DNA of 64,000 nt from CAYTGM01 sp964437365 (lineage in GTDB: Bacteria; Sumerlaeota; Sumerlaeia; SLMS01). The notes beneath the pieces were generated by a model. It did not search any database and was not told where the DNA came from. It saw only the letters and a list, made by a program, of their open reading frames with translations. The DNA lies in contig CAYTGM010000014.1 in NCBI GenBank assembly GCA_964437365.1, positions 1-64,000 of the forward strand, in the 5' to 3' direction. This document shows positions 34,150 to 42,546 of this stretch, in pieces (the first letter of the stretch is position 1; each line of letters starts with the position of its first letter). A program made the position numbers and the translations under genes.

Positions 34150-35445
34150 ATGGCACTCTGCATGGTTCGCGAATATTCTTTGATTCTTTCACTCTTCCTG
34201 TGTTCCGCATTTCTTATTTCATGTACTGAGAAGAGCAATCAACGTTCTGAAAAGCCCGAGCAGATCACGCTCAAGGTTAATGTCGATGCTGTCGGCAAAA
34301 TGTTTCAAATTAACAGTGCGCTGGCAGAGGAGTTTGAAGCGCAGACGGGAATCAAGGTTGAGTTAGTCGCTGGACCTGCAGACGCCACAGAACGTTTAAC
34401 GCAATATTTGAACTTTATGGGAGCAAAATCCGAGGAGTTCGATATACTTCAGGTCGACGTAATCTGGCCGGGACTCCTCGAGCCCCATCTCTTAGATTTG
34501 TCCGGAAAAGTTGAAGCCAGCGAGCACTTCGATGCTCTTATAGACAATAATACAGTCAATGGCAAGCTGGTGGCTGTGCCCTATTATGCAGATGCCGGGT
34601 TGTTGTACTACAGGACTGATCTGCTTGAGAAGTATGGCTTCGAAAGTCCGCCTGCAACCTGGGCAGAGCTTGAATCGATGGCAAAGAAGGTTATGGAAGG
34701 GGAACGGGCAGATGGTGATCCGAACTTTTATGGGTACGTCTTTCAGGGTGCTGCTTACGAGGGGCTGACCTGCAACGCGCTTGAGTGGCAGGTGTCTGAG
34801 AGTGGTGATAACTTCATCAATGATGACGGTCAGGCTATCCTGAATAGCACAGCGAATGTCGAAGCTTTTAAACGAGCAAAAAGTTGGGTGGGGAATATAT
34901 CACCTGTTGGTATAACAAACGCCAAGGAGGACGAGTCACAGAAGATTTTCCAGCAGGGGAATGCGCTCTTTATGCGGAACTGGCCATACGCCTGGGCTCT
35001 CGGACAGGAAGTCAATTCACCGATCAAAGATCAGTTCTCTGTCGGCATTCTACCTGCAGGAGCGAATGGAAATGCGTCAGTTCTGGGTGGGTGGCAACTG
35101 GCTGTTTCAAAATACAGTAAGCACCCGGAAGAGGCGATACAATTCATCAATTTCATCAGTACGAAGGAAGTTCAGATTAGAAGAGCACTTGAGGGCGGAT
35201 ATATTGCAACCCGACCCGATGTCTATGAAGAGCAGCAGATTGTTGACGTCGTTCCTTATTTTGCGATCATGCAGGATACACTTGAAGCAGCTGTTCCCCG
35301 GCCAGCGAACCCCGCAGGTCGACGCTACAGTGAGGTTTCAGCAGCCTATTATGAGGCCGTTCATGCTATCCTCACATCAGATCAGGATCCAGAGAGAATT
35401 CTGTCAGAGGCCGAGGACAAGATTCAACAGGTACTCGAACGCTAG
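34150..35445 (+). CDS. Sugar ABC transporter substrate-binding lipoprotein
   Basis: 431 residues. A lipoprotein signal peptide ends with the lipobox LISC (Cys near residue 25). The mature part is a family 1 extracellular solute-binding protein (MalE/UgpB type): EEFEAQTGIKVELVAGPADATERLTQYL, DILQVDVIWPG, LVAVPYYADAGLLYYRTDLLEKYG, WPYAWAL and LGGWQLAVSKYSKHPEEAIQFI. It binds a carbohydrate or glycerol-phosphate-like ligand. A Met at codon 5 is a possible start. It heads an operon with two permeases. Confidence 0.9.
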   Translation: MALCMVREYSLILSLFLCSAFLISCTEKSNQRSEKPEQITLKVNVDAVGKMFQINSALAEEFEAQTGIKVELVAGPADATERLTQYLNFMGAKSEEFDILQVDVIWPGLLEPHLLDLSGKVEASEHFDALIDNNTVNGKLVAVPYYADAGLLYYRTDLLEKYGFESPPATWAELESMAKKVMEGERADGDPNFYGYVFQGAAYEGLTCNALEWQVSESGDNFINDDGQAILNSTANVEAFKRAKSWVGNISPVGITNAKEDESQKIFQQGNALFMRNWPYAWALGQEVNSPIKDQFSVGILPAGANGNASVLGGWQLAVSKYSKHPEEAIQFINFISTKEVQIRRALEGGYIATRPDVYEEQQIVDVVPYFAIMQDTLEAAVPRPANPAGRRYSEVSAAYYEAVHAILTSDQDPERILSEAEDKIQQVLER

Positions 35446-35448
35446 CTT

Positions 35449-36345
35449 GTGAAGAACGACTCATTATCCAAAAGGCAAAGTCGGACAGCGTTGTTGTTTG
35501 TTGCGCCAACGCTCCTGGCAATACTGGTGGTTGCCTTTTACCCACTCTTTGAAACGTTTCGTTTAAGTTTTACGAATATGGAAAAAGGGTTTCCTGACTA
35601 TGATTATGTCGGGATGCGCAACTATACAGAGCTGCTTTCTCAAAAGGAATTCTGGATCGCAGCGCGGAATACAATTCTATTTACAATAGTCAGTGTGGGA
35701 CTCGAAATGATCATCGGTCTCCTCTTTGCACTCCTTGTTCAGTCCCAATTCAAGGGAAGAGGTCTTGTGAGAGCTGCGATGCTCATTCCATGGGCTATTC
35801 CCACGGTGATCGCCGCACAAATGTGGGGGTGGATATACAATGACGTCTATGGAGTTCTGAATGATCTACTCTACCATAAGACAGGACTGCTTGATAAGCC
35901 TGTAGCATGGACAGCTCAGCCAGGTCTGGCTCTCTTCTCTGTAATTCTTGTGGATGTGTGGAAGACAACACCATTCTGTGCCTTGCTCCTTCTGGCGGGG
36001 TTGCAACAGATCCCCCAGCAAAGTTACGAGGCGAGTGAAGTAGATGGCGCTTCTAAGATTCAGAGTTTCTTGTATATCACCTTGCCACTCTTAAAACCTG
36101 CAATCGCAGTCACGCTGATCTTCAGGACATTAGATGCTCTTCGCGTATTCGACGTGATCTGGGTTTTGACAAATGGACGCGTTGGAACAGAGTCTCTAGC
36201 GACGTTCAATTACAAGCAGGCAATCGTCTTTTCAAGGGTGGGGTACGGCAGTTCAGTCAGTGTCATGATCTTCCTTCTCATCGCACTCTTTGTTCTTGCC
36301 TATGTCTATCTTCTAAGAGAAGGACGGGGAGGAGGTAGCGCATGA
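35449..36345 (+). CDS. Sugar ABC transporter permease (MalF/UgpA type)
   Basis: 298 residues, GTG start four bases after the binding-protein stop. Six transmembrane segments with the EAA loop YEASEVDGASKIQSFLYITLPLLKPA. The N-terminal helix ALLFVAPTLLAILVVAFYPLFETFRLSFTN is typical of the MalF-like partner in CUT1 carbohydrate importers. It ends overlapping the next permease by 4 bases (ATGA). Confidence 0.92.
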   Translation: MKNDSLSKRQSRTALLFVAPTLLAILVVAFYPLFETFRLSFTNMEKGFPDYDYVGMRNYTELLSQKEFWIAARNTILFTIVSVGLEMIIGLLFALLVQSQFKGRGLVRAAMLIPWAIPTVIAAQMWGWIYNDVYGVLNDLLYHKTGLLDKPVAWTAQPGLALFSVILVDVWKTTPFCALLLLAGLQQIPQQSYEASEVDGASKIQSFLYITLPLLKPAIAVTLIFRTLDALRVFDVIWVLTNGRVGTESLATFNYKQAIVFSRVGYGSSVSVMIFLLIALFVLAYVYLLREGRGGGSA

Positions 36346-37181
36346 GGAAAAGAGATATTGTTCTAAGGACCGTATTCTGGATCCTGCTTGGTGTCCTCCT
36401 ATTCTACGTCCTCTTTCCGTTCTATTGGACTTTGCATACGAGTCTATTGCCCGAGGACAGGCTTGGTGCAACTCCTCCTGATTATTTGCCGATACCAGCA
36501 GACTCGACCTCCTACAAAACAGTCCTTTCAGACAACCGTTTTGTGAAAGCGTTTCTCAATTCTGTTATTGTAGCCTCAGCGTCTACATTTCTTGCTCTCG
36601 CCCTTGGGTCTTTGTCTGCCTGTGCCATCGGCAGGTATCGATTTCCTTTCAGGCGAACCATTCTCTACCTGGTTCTTGCCATGACCATGTTCCCGCAGGT
36701 CGCGATTATCGGCTCACTCTATACACTCATGACAGGTTTACGTCTCTACAATACTGTCTATGCGCTCATTTTGAGTAACCTGATTTTAACCCTCCCCTTT
36801 ACCGTGTGGGTTCTGAGTACCTTTTTCAAAGCGCTGCCTGCTGAGCTCGAAGAGTCTGCTTATGTTGATGGCGCGAGTCCGTTTCAGGCCTACTGGATGA
36901 TCTTGCTCCCATTGTGTGCGCCTGGTCTCGTAACAACGGGAATTCTTGCGTTTATTATGACGTGGAATGAGTATCTCTTTGCTCTCGTTTTGACGCTGAA
37001 CGAAAATGCTCGCACCTTACCTGTTTATATCGGAAATTACACCGGCGAGACGCATCATACAATTCCCTGGGGACAGATCATGGCTGCTTCGCTTCTCGCC
37101 ACTGGTCCATTGATTCTTCTGGTGTTTATCTTTCAGAAGCGATTAATTTCCGGTCTGACTTCAGGTGCTGTAAAGGGATGA
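36342..37181 (+). CDS. Sugar ABC transporter permease (MalG type)
   Basis: 279 residues with six transmembrane segments and the EAA loop LEESAYVDGASPFQAYWMILLPLCAPGL; FYWTLHTSLLPEDRL near the start is typical of MalG/UgpE proteins. The transporter lacks a linked ATPase gene, so a shared MsmX-like ATPase encoded elsewhere probably powers it. Confidence 0.92.
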   Translation: MRKRDIVLRTVFWILLGVLLFYVLFPFYWTLHTSLLPEDRLGATPPDYLPIPADSTSYKTVLSDNRFVKAFLNSVIVASASTFLALALGSLSACAIGRYRFPFRRTILYLVLAMTMFPQVAIIGSLYTLMTGLRLYNTVYALILSNLILTLPFTVWVLSTFFKALPAELEESAYVDGASPFQAYWMILLPLCAPGLVTTGILAFIMTWNEYLFALVLTLNENARTLPVYIGNYTGETHHTIPWGQIMAASLLATGPLILLVFIFQKRLISGLTSGAVKG

Positions 37182-37542
37182 GGCTCTTTTCTCAATATTC
37201 TCTATAACACTCACATGTCCAACGGTTCAAATTGTTAAGTTAATGGAGAATCGCAACGAAGACTGTGGAGCGATCAGCGATGAAAGCGGTTACCTGATTC
37301 ATATCTTGAGAAAGCCTCTGCAACGAGTGATGTTTGAGGAATATCAGATAATTTATCTGTATAGAAAGAAATAAATTGTTTCTTGATAAAATGTCTTATT
37401 CGAGGCAGATCCTGATATACAGGGGTTTTTGATCCCCTGACTCATTTCTGACTTTCTTCATCAAAGTTTTTGACTTGTCTGCATGATCTACTCTCAGATA
37501 GCTGTTCAAGGAATAGTTATTTGAAAGGGAAGGCCTTCATCT
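37182..37542. other. Intergenic region upstream of glmS
   Basis: 361 bases without a gene. It contains the palindrome CAGATAATTTATCTG (37345-37359) and a short hairpin with stem CAGGGG/CCCCTG (37420-37439) followed by a T-rich stretch. These may be an operator and a weak terminator or attenuator for the glmS operon. No glmS ribozyme core was recognised. Confidence 0.45.
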
Positions 37543-39375
37543 ATGTGTGGTCTCATTGGATACCTGGGTAATAGTTCGGCAGTACCTGTTCTTGTCGAAG
37601 GGTTAAAAAAGTTGGAGTATCGCGGCTACGATTCTGCAGGAGTTGCAGTCGTCGAGGATCAAAGGATTGTTGTTAAAAAGACGGCGGGAGAGGTGGCAAA
37701 CCTGGCTACCGCTGTTACTGAAATGTCTGATAAATCAAGTCTTGGCATCGCCCATACAAGATGGGCGACACATGGTGAAGCCAACGCCGTGAATGCTCAT
37801 CCTCACATGGATGCTCACTCAGCCATTGCTCTTGTTCACAATGGGATTATTGAGAACTTCTCGACAATTAGAAGTTTCTTGAAGTCGAAGGGAATCGTCT
37901 TTCAAAGCGAGACAGATACGGAAGCACTGGCACAATTGATCGGCTATTTCTATCAACAAGAGTCTGATTTCTCAACGGCAGTCATTAAGGCCTTGAAAGA
38001 AGTTGAAGGTGCCTACGGTATAGCCGTCCTTTGTAAAGACAAACCTGATTGTATGATCGTCGCGAGAAAGGGCAGCCCATTAATTATTGGTGTAGGTACA
38101 TCAGAGTACATCGTGGCTTCCGATGTGAATGCAATAGCTGCTCTAACTCAACGGGTGATTTATCTCGATGATGGTGAGGTTGCTCAAATCACACCTGATG
38201 GGGTTTCGATCACGACCCTTGATTCAAAGCCAGTCGAAAAGGAAATGGCTGAGCTTGACCTTGAACTCGATGAGATAGAACTCGGCGATTTCCCCAACTA
38301 TATGCTGAAGGAAGTCTACGAACAACCTGAGGCGATCAGCAATGCCTTAGCCGGTCGTATAGACTTTGAGCGTGGTGAGGTTACTCTCTCTGGTTTGAAG
38401 AGTCTTGAGCGAGAGCTTGCCCGGTTCAGACAGATTGTGATACTCGGGTGTGGTACGGCCTGGCATTCCGGGCTCATTGCACGTTACCTGTTCGAAGAAT
38501 GGGCTAGAATTCCTACCAGAGTTGAGTATGCCAGCGAGTTTCGATACAGGAACCCTCTGGTTGAACCCGGAACCCTGGCACTTGTGATCAGTCAGTCAGG
38601 GGAAACAGCAGATACACTTGCGGCATTGCGTGAAGTAAAACGCCGTGGAGCAACGGCCTTTGGCGTTGTCAATTCTGTTGGGTCGACCATCTCAAGAGAA
38701 ACCGATGCCGGTGTCTATCTGCACGCAGGACCTGAGGTCGGTGTAGCCAGCACCAAAGCCTTTACGGCTCAATTGGCTGTTCTGACTTTGATCGCTTTGG
38801 ATCTCGGGTCGAGGAGGCATCTGTCTTCCGAAAGAGCAACAGCCATCATGACAGAAATGGGCTCCTTACCTGAGAAGATTTCTGCATGTCTTCAGCTTTC
38901 CTCATCGATCAAGAAGATCGTTGAGAGATTCGTTGTCAGAGAAAACTGGCTATATCTGGGAAGAGGAGTAAATTTCCCAGTCGCCCTTGAAGGCGCCTTG
39001 AAGCTGAAAGAAATTAGTTATATACATGCTGAGGGAATGCCCGCCGCGGAAATGAAGCACGGACCGATTGCTCTTATCGACAAAGGAATGCCCGTCGTCT
39101 TTGTTGCTCCCAGAGATCACTCCTACGAAAAAGTTCTTTCTAACATGGAGGAAGTCAAAGGGCGTGGAGGCGAGTTGATTGTCATTACCAATCATGATGA
39201 TGAGCGATTGAATCGTTTGACGGATAATGTGATCCCTGTTCCCCACATCAATCCTTACCTGTCTCCGATTCTCACTTCGATTCCCCTTCAGCTGATTGCT
39301 TATTGGGCTGCAACACTCCGTGGCTTAAATGTCGACAAACCGAGAAACCTCGCAAAGAGCGTCACCGTAGAATAG
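37543..39375 (+). CDS. glmS: Glutamine--fructose-6-phosphate aminotransferase (isomerizing)
   Basis: 610 residues. It makes glucosamine-6-phosphate for peptidoglycan, lipid A and other amino sugars. The N-terminal glutaminase has the catalytic Cys right after Met (MCGLIGYLG), with TRWATHGE and HNGIIEN; the two SIS domains carry ILGCGTAWHSG, SQSGETADTLAALRE, and AEMKHGPIAL toward the C-terminus. The ending LAKSVTVE is the typical GlmS tail. It is followed 16 bases later by an alternative glmU, so hexosamine synthesis is grouped. Confidence 0.96.
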   Translation: MCGLIGYLGNSSAVPVLVEGLKKLEYRGYDSAGVAVVEDQRIVVKKTAGEVANLATAVTEMSDKSSLGIAHTRWATHGEANAVNAHPHMDAHSAIALVHNGIIENFSTIRSFLKSKGIVFQSETDTEALAQLIGYFYQQESDFSTAVIKALKEVEGAYGIAVLCKDKPDCMIVARKGSPLIIGVGTSEYIVASDVNAIAALTQRVIYLDDGEVAQITPDGVSITTLDSKPVEKEMAELDLELDEIELGDFPNYMLKEVYEQPEAISNALAGRIDFERGEVTLSGLKSLERELARFRQIVILGCGTAWHSGLIARYLFEEWARIPTRVEYASEFRYRNPLVEPGTLALVISQSGETADTLAALREVKRRGATAFGVVNSVGSTISRETDAGVYLHAGPEVGVASTKAFTAQLAVLTLIALDLGSRRHLSSERATAIMTEMGSLPEKISACLQLSSSIKKIVERFVVRENWLYLGRGVNFPVALEGALKLKEISYIHAEGMPAAEMKHGPIALIDKGMPVVFVAPRDHSYEKVLSNMEEVKGRGGELIVITNHDDERLNRLTDNVIPVPHINPYLSPILTSIPLQLIAYWAATLRGLNVDKPRNLAKSVTVE

Positions 39376-39391
39376 CTTTGGAGGCCAATTG

Positions 39392-40660
39392 ATGAACTAC
39401 ATTATATATGAAGATAACTTATGGGAGAATTTTCTCCCACTTACTTACAACAGAACTGTCGGAGATCTTATTTGCGGTAGCAGATCATTAAAGGACAAAA
39501 TCCATTCTCTCGTGCCGGAAACATGGAACTACTCGGGAGAATGCAGGAGAGATATACTCTCGTCGGATACGGCTCCTTCTCCTTTATCGCAAGACTCTGA
39601 CGCTCGGAATCTCTTTATTAATGGAAGGCTAAGCCTTGGGAGGACGTTTCCCGATTTGCCAGAGCTCGACGAAGACTGGGTTATGGTCGATCTTGAAGGC
39701 CGAGTGATGATGGCCTCCCTGACTGATGGTAGATTGCCAGGCGACTTTCTTTCAAATAGACCTCTTGAAACGGGAGGCATCAAAGCTATCGAGTACCGCG
39801 GAGACGCAAAACTGTTGGAATGGCCATGGGAGCTGATACATCGACACCGTGAGCTACTTGAACAAGATCTCCTCGCCTCGAAAAGAGAATGGCAGGATAA
39901 ACCAGAACTGGACTTATCAGGTGTCTACCTACTCAATGAAAAGCATATTCATGTTGGCAGTGGTACAAGAATCAAACCGCTTGTCGTTATCGATGCCGAG
40001 GAAGGGCCTGTCTATATTGGTAACAATGTGCGAATCATGCCTCATGTTTCTATACAGGGTCCAGCCTATATCGGTGACGGAGCTCTCTTGCAAACCGGCG
40101 CAACGATCCGAGAGGGTTCCTATGTGGGACCTGTTTGTAAAGTCGGAGGAGAAATTGAAGGCTCTATCATTCACAGCTACTCTAATAAGCAGCACGATGG
40201 TTTTCTTGGCCACAGCTATGTAGGTTCCTGGGTGAATATCGCGGCCGATTGTATTAACAGCGACCTCAAGAATACCTATGGTTCAATACGCGTTCCGATC
40301 AATGGGTCAGCCGTCGATTCCGGTGAGATCTTTATGGGTGCACTGATCGGCGATCACTCGAAAATCGGAATTAATGTCAGCATCCCCACGGGGGCCGTGA
40401 TTGGCTTTTCCTCGAACGTCTTCATGCCGGATTGTGAAAAGTTCGTTCCCAGCTTCACATGGCAGACTGATGGTAAGATGGTTCCTTACAACCTCGAGAA
40501 GAGCAAAGAAGTCGCGAAGCGGGTTCAAGCCAGAAGAAGAGTCGAGTTTGGTGAACCCGATCGACAACTATTCGATTGGATACATCAAGAGGCTTCTCGC
40601 CTGGAACATCACCACCGCTGGTCTCCTGACCGATTGGTTGATGCGACTGAGTCTGCATGA
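39392..40660 (+). CDS. Alternative GlmU-type sugar nucleotidyltransferase with left-handed beta-helix
   Basis: 422 residues. The N-terminus NYIIYEDNLWENFLPLTYNRTVGDLICGSRSLKDKI resembles the non-canonical GlmU family of Bacteroidetes and others (UDP-GlcNAc diphosphorylase/GlcN-1-P acetyltransferase-like). The C-terminal half has hexapeptide repeats (VYIGNNVRIMPHVSIQGPAYIGDGALLQTGATIREGSYVG, SYVGSWVNIAADCINSDLKNTYG). The canonical LAAGxGTRM motif is absent. Position just behind glmS supports a GlmU role in UDP-GlcNAc synthesis. The start is the ATG at 39392, with GGAGG at 39380-39384. Confidence 0.8.
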   Translation: MNYIIYEDNLWENFLPLTYNRTVGDLICGSRSLKDKIHSLVPETWNYSGECRRDILSSDTAPSPLSQDSDARNLFINGRLSLGRTFPDLPELDEDWVMVDLEGRVMMASLTDGRLPGDFLSNRPLETGGIKAIEYRGDAKLLEWPWELIHRHRELLEQDLLASKREWQDKPELDLSGVYLLNEKHIHVGSGTRIKPLVVIDAEEGPVYIGNNVRIMPHVSIQGPAYIGDGALLQTGATIREGSYVGPVCKVGGEIEGSIIHSYSNKQHDGFLGHSYVGSWVNIAADCINSDLKNTYGSIRVPINGSAVDSGEIFMGALIGDHSKIGINVSIPTGAVIGFSSNVFMPDCEKFVPSFTWQTDGKMVPYNLEKSKEVAKRVQARRRVEFGEPDRQLFDWIHQEASRLEHHHRWSPDRLVDATESA

Positions 40661-40710
40661 ATCCTCTTTCACATAATCGTACATTTTCAGAATAGGATCC
40701 GGAGTCTGTA

Positions 40711-40753
40711 CGTACCATACCGTACGTGGTACGATTTATGACATTTTTGTCAT
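40711..40753. promoter_or_regulatory. Two inverted repeats upstream of the Spy/CpxP-like gene
   Basis: CGTACCA (40711-40717) pairs with TGGTACG (40727-40733), with ACCGTACG in between adding a nested palindrome; then ATGACA-TTTT-TGTCAT (40738-40753). The first could be an operator, and both could be part of a terminator for the glmS operon. Function is not proven. Confidence 0.45.
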
Positions 40754-40886
40754 GATCGTAGATATTTGAAAATACAGTGTTTAGGCCGTTTTTGCCCCGG
40801 TGGCATTAATCATTCTTTATCTCCTGTTCAGTTCCGAACGGATTCAAACAGCGTCACGGAACACAATCTATACAAGGAGAACGATT

Positions 40887-41780
40887 ATGAAAACTCGTCG
40901 AATCGCAACCATTCTTGCCTTTACAGGTATTCTGATTGGCGGAGCATTTGTAACGGGAGAAGCCCTCGCACAGCGGGGTGAAGGACGTCGGGACAGAGAT
41001 CCAGCCGCAGCGTGGGAAGCTCGCCCCGGCAAGGGTCAGGACTTTGATCGAGACAGAGGTCCCGGAAACCAGTGGCGCCCCGAACGGCCCTTCTTCGGTG
41101 ATGGTCCTGAAGGTAAACCTGGTTTTGGCCCTCATCGCCCTGGCGGACCTGGTGGACCGGATGCCCCTGGTGCACCGGTTGCCCCTGGTGGTCCAGGAGG
41201 TCCAGGTTTCGGATCACCTCTTGATGGAGCCATGAGGAAAGCTCAGGGGATCATGATGCCCTTCTGGGAAAATGAAGATGTTGCTGATGAACTCGGACTT
41301 ACTGCAGATCAGGTTGATGCGCTCGCTACATCCCATGCGTTAACCAAAGAACAACTGGACGCAACAGATGGGTCTATACGTGATGCAGCCGAAGCTCTGC
41401 GGGATGCCATGGAAGTTGACAACCCCGAAATCTCAGAAGTAAATGAAGCCATTGATGAAGTCACCGCGGCAACCAATGAGAAGGCAAAGATCGTTCTGGG
41501 ACACGCTGTCGTTGTTAAGAATGTCCTGACGGTTGAGCAGCTCGAAGAACTTCCTGGTCTGATGAGAGACCAGGGTCGTGAAATTCGTGAGCTCATGCGC
41601 GAACTGATGCAGGATATACGCGAAACCGTCAAGAACGGTGGAACCTACGATGACGTCGTTGTTCTTATCGAAACCTCAGAGCTTCCCGATCATGCAAAAG
41701 AACGTGCTCTGAAAATTGCCGAACGACTCAAAGATCGTCTTGAGAATCGTCCCAATAGAAAAGGCGAGTCAGAGCGTTGA
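40887..41780 (+). CDS. Periplasmic Spy/CpxP-like helical protein with Gly/Pro-rich linker
   Basis: 297 residues. Signal peptide (ends near EALAQ, residue 29), then a low-complexity linker rich in Gly, Pro, Asp and Arg (about 30-115, with GGPGGPDAPGAP-type repeats). An all-helical domain starts at ENEDVADELGLTADQVDALATS; LTxDQ(V/L) is the LTXXQ-like motif of Spy/CpxP/ZraP periplasmic chaperones and sensors, and two further LTxEQ(L) copies follow (LTKEQLDA, LTVEQLEE). The start is the ATG at 40887, with AAGGAGA upstream. An intrinsic terminator follows about 45 bases after the stop. Likely an envelope chaperone or metal-stress protein; the linker is unusual. Confidence 0.72.
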   Translation: MKTRRIATILAFTGILIGGAFVTGEALAQRGEGRRDRDPAAAWEARPGKGQDFDRDRGPGNQWRPERPFFGDGPEGKPGFGPHRPGGPGGPDAPGAPVAPGGPGGPGFGSPLDGAMRKAQGIMMPFWENEDVADELGLTADQVDALATSHALTKEQLDATDGSIRDAAEALRDAMEVDNPEISEVNEAIDEVTAATNEKAKIVLGHAVVVKNVLTVEQLEELPGLMRDQGREIRELMRELMQDIRETVKNGGTYDDVVVLIETSELPDHAKERALKIAERLKDRLENRPNRKGESER

Positions 41781-41826
41781 TGCCCCTCGTCCTATAGCTG
41801 CATCAACATAACAGATGCTATAGGTG

Positions 41827-41856
41827 ATGCCCTTCGAGTTCCTCGGAGGGCATTTT
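41827..41856 (+). terminator. Intrinsic terminator after the Spy/CpxP-like gene
   Basis: Stem ATGCCCTTCGA (41827-41837) and TCGGAGGGCAT (41843-41853) with one G-U pair, then TTTT. Nearly the same hairpin ends two of the tandem paralogue genes. Confidence 0.88.
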
Positions 41857-42120
41857 GTTTGTTGTTCATCATTAGAGAAACGAACTGCTCCCGCAGTTCG
41901 AAGGTGTGGCTCTCCCCACCCCAGGCCAGACTCCTGGCAATCAAACCACTCCCGTGGTTTAACACCAGTGCCGAAACAGGTGGACTCTCTAATGTTTCCT
42001 TCACCCTCTGTTTCGATGTTTCGAGGGATTAGAGTAACCGCCGACAAAGACAACGACAACGTCTAATGAGAAGAGGATTCCGAGATTGTTCTGCTCCTCC
42101 ACCCTTTGTCTTCTGGCTTC

Positions 42121-42544
42121 ATCCCTCATCCTTGCTTTTCATCCTTCCGTGTATATCCCTAACATTCATCCTTCATCCTTGCAATTCCTACTTTATTCTG
42201 CACTTCCTACGAGCGAAGCGAGGCTTTAGTCGAGCCTCGTACTTCAGTGCGAGGAAAACGATCGGTAAACAAACCCCAACTGTTTCAACAGTTTCTGAAA
42301 ATGGGGAAACCGTTGAAACGGTTATAGACATGAGGCATCATATCTACCGCGGGTTGAAACCCGCGGCTCGGCTAAAGTCTCGCTCCGCTCGGAGGAGAAC
42401 GGTGAACGATACACCTTCTTCACTCTAAGCAGTTCCTGTCGTTCCGGTCATAAGCTGATTTGGTTCGTTTCTTTCCTGCTTCCGCCTTTATCCCTCATCA
42501 TTGCTTTTCATACTTCCGCCTTCATACTTCATCCTTCATCCTTG
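42121..42544. repeat. Direct repeat pair flanking the palindrome cluster
   Basis: Left copy 42121-42149 and right copy 42490-42518 are 29 bases with two differences (ATCCCTCATC-start, CTTCCG-end). Both are followed after some 15 and 9 bases by the exact 17-mer TTCATCCTTCATCCTTG (42165-42181; 42528-42544). The intervening 300 bases carry the palindromes. Confidence 0.75.
42278..42366. repeat. Three palindromes sharing core GTTGAAAC with different arms
   Basis: AACTGTTTCAACAGTT (42278-42293), AACCGTTGAAACGGTT (42308-42323) and CCGCGGGTTGAAACCCGCGG (42347-42366). The core is common and read in either orientation; arms differ between copies but remain self-complementary in each. A decayed version, AACCATTGAAACAGTT, lies at about 57223-57238. 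Confidence 0.8.
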
Positions 42545-42546
42545 TC

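Larger units (their letters stand above)
41857..42546. other. Hairpin-rich non-coding spacer
   Basis: About 690 bases with no supported gene. It holds two hairpins with a TCCC loop (41881-41900 and 41943-41960), a group of palindromes with the core GTTGAAAC (42278-42366), a CGAGGCT stem-loop (42219-42239), and a diverged direct repeat at its edges (42121-42181 and 42490-42544). Confidence 0.65.

Noticed and set aside
37182..37542. glmS ribozyme
   Set aside because: The region is AT-rich and lacks the paired core of the ribozyme; only short palindromes are present.
42278..42366. CRISPR-like array
   Set aside because: The shared core is only 8 bases, spacing is irregular and arms differ; no cas genes.
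42066..42428. 120-codon open frame in the spacer before the FG-GAP gene
   Set aside because: Composed of the direct repeats and palindromes; no ribosome site.
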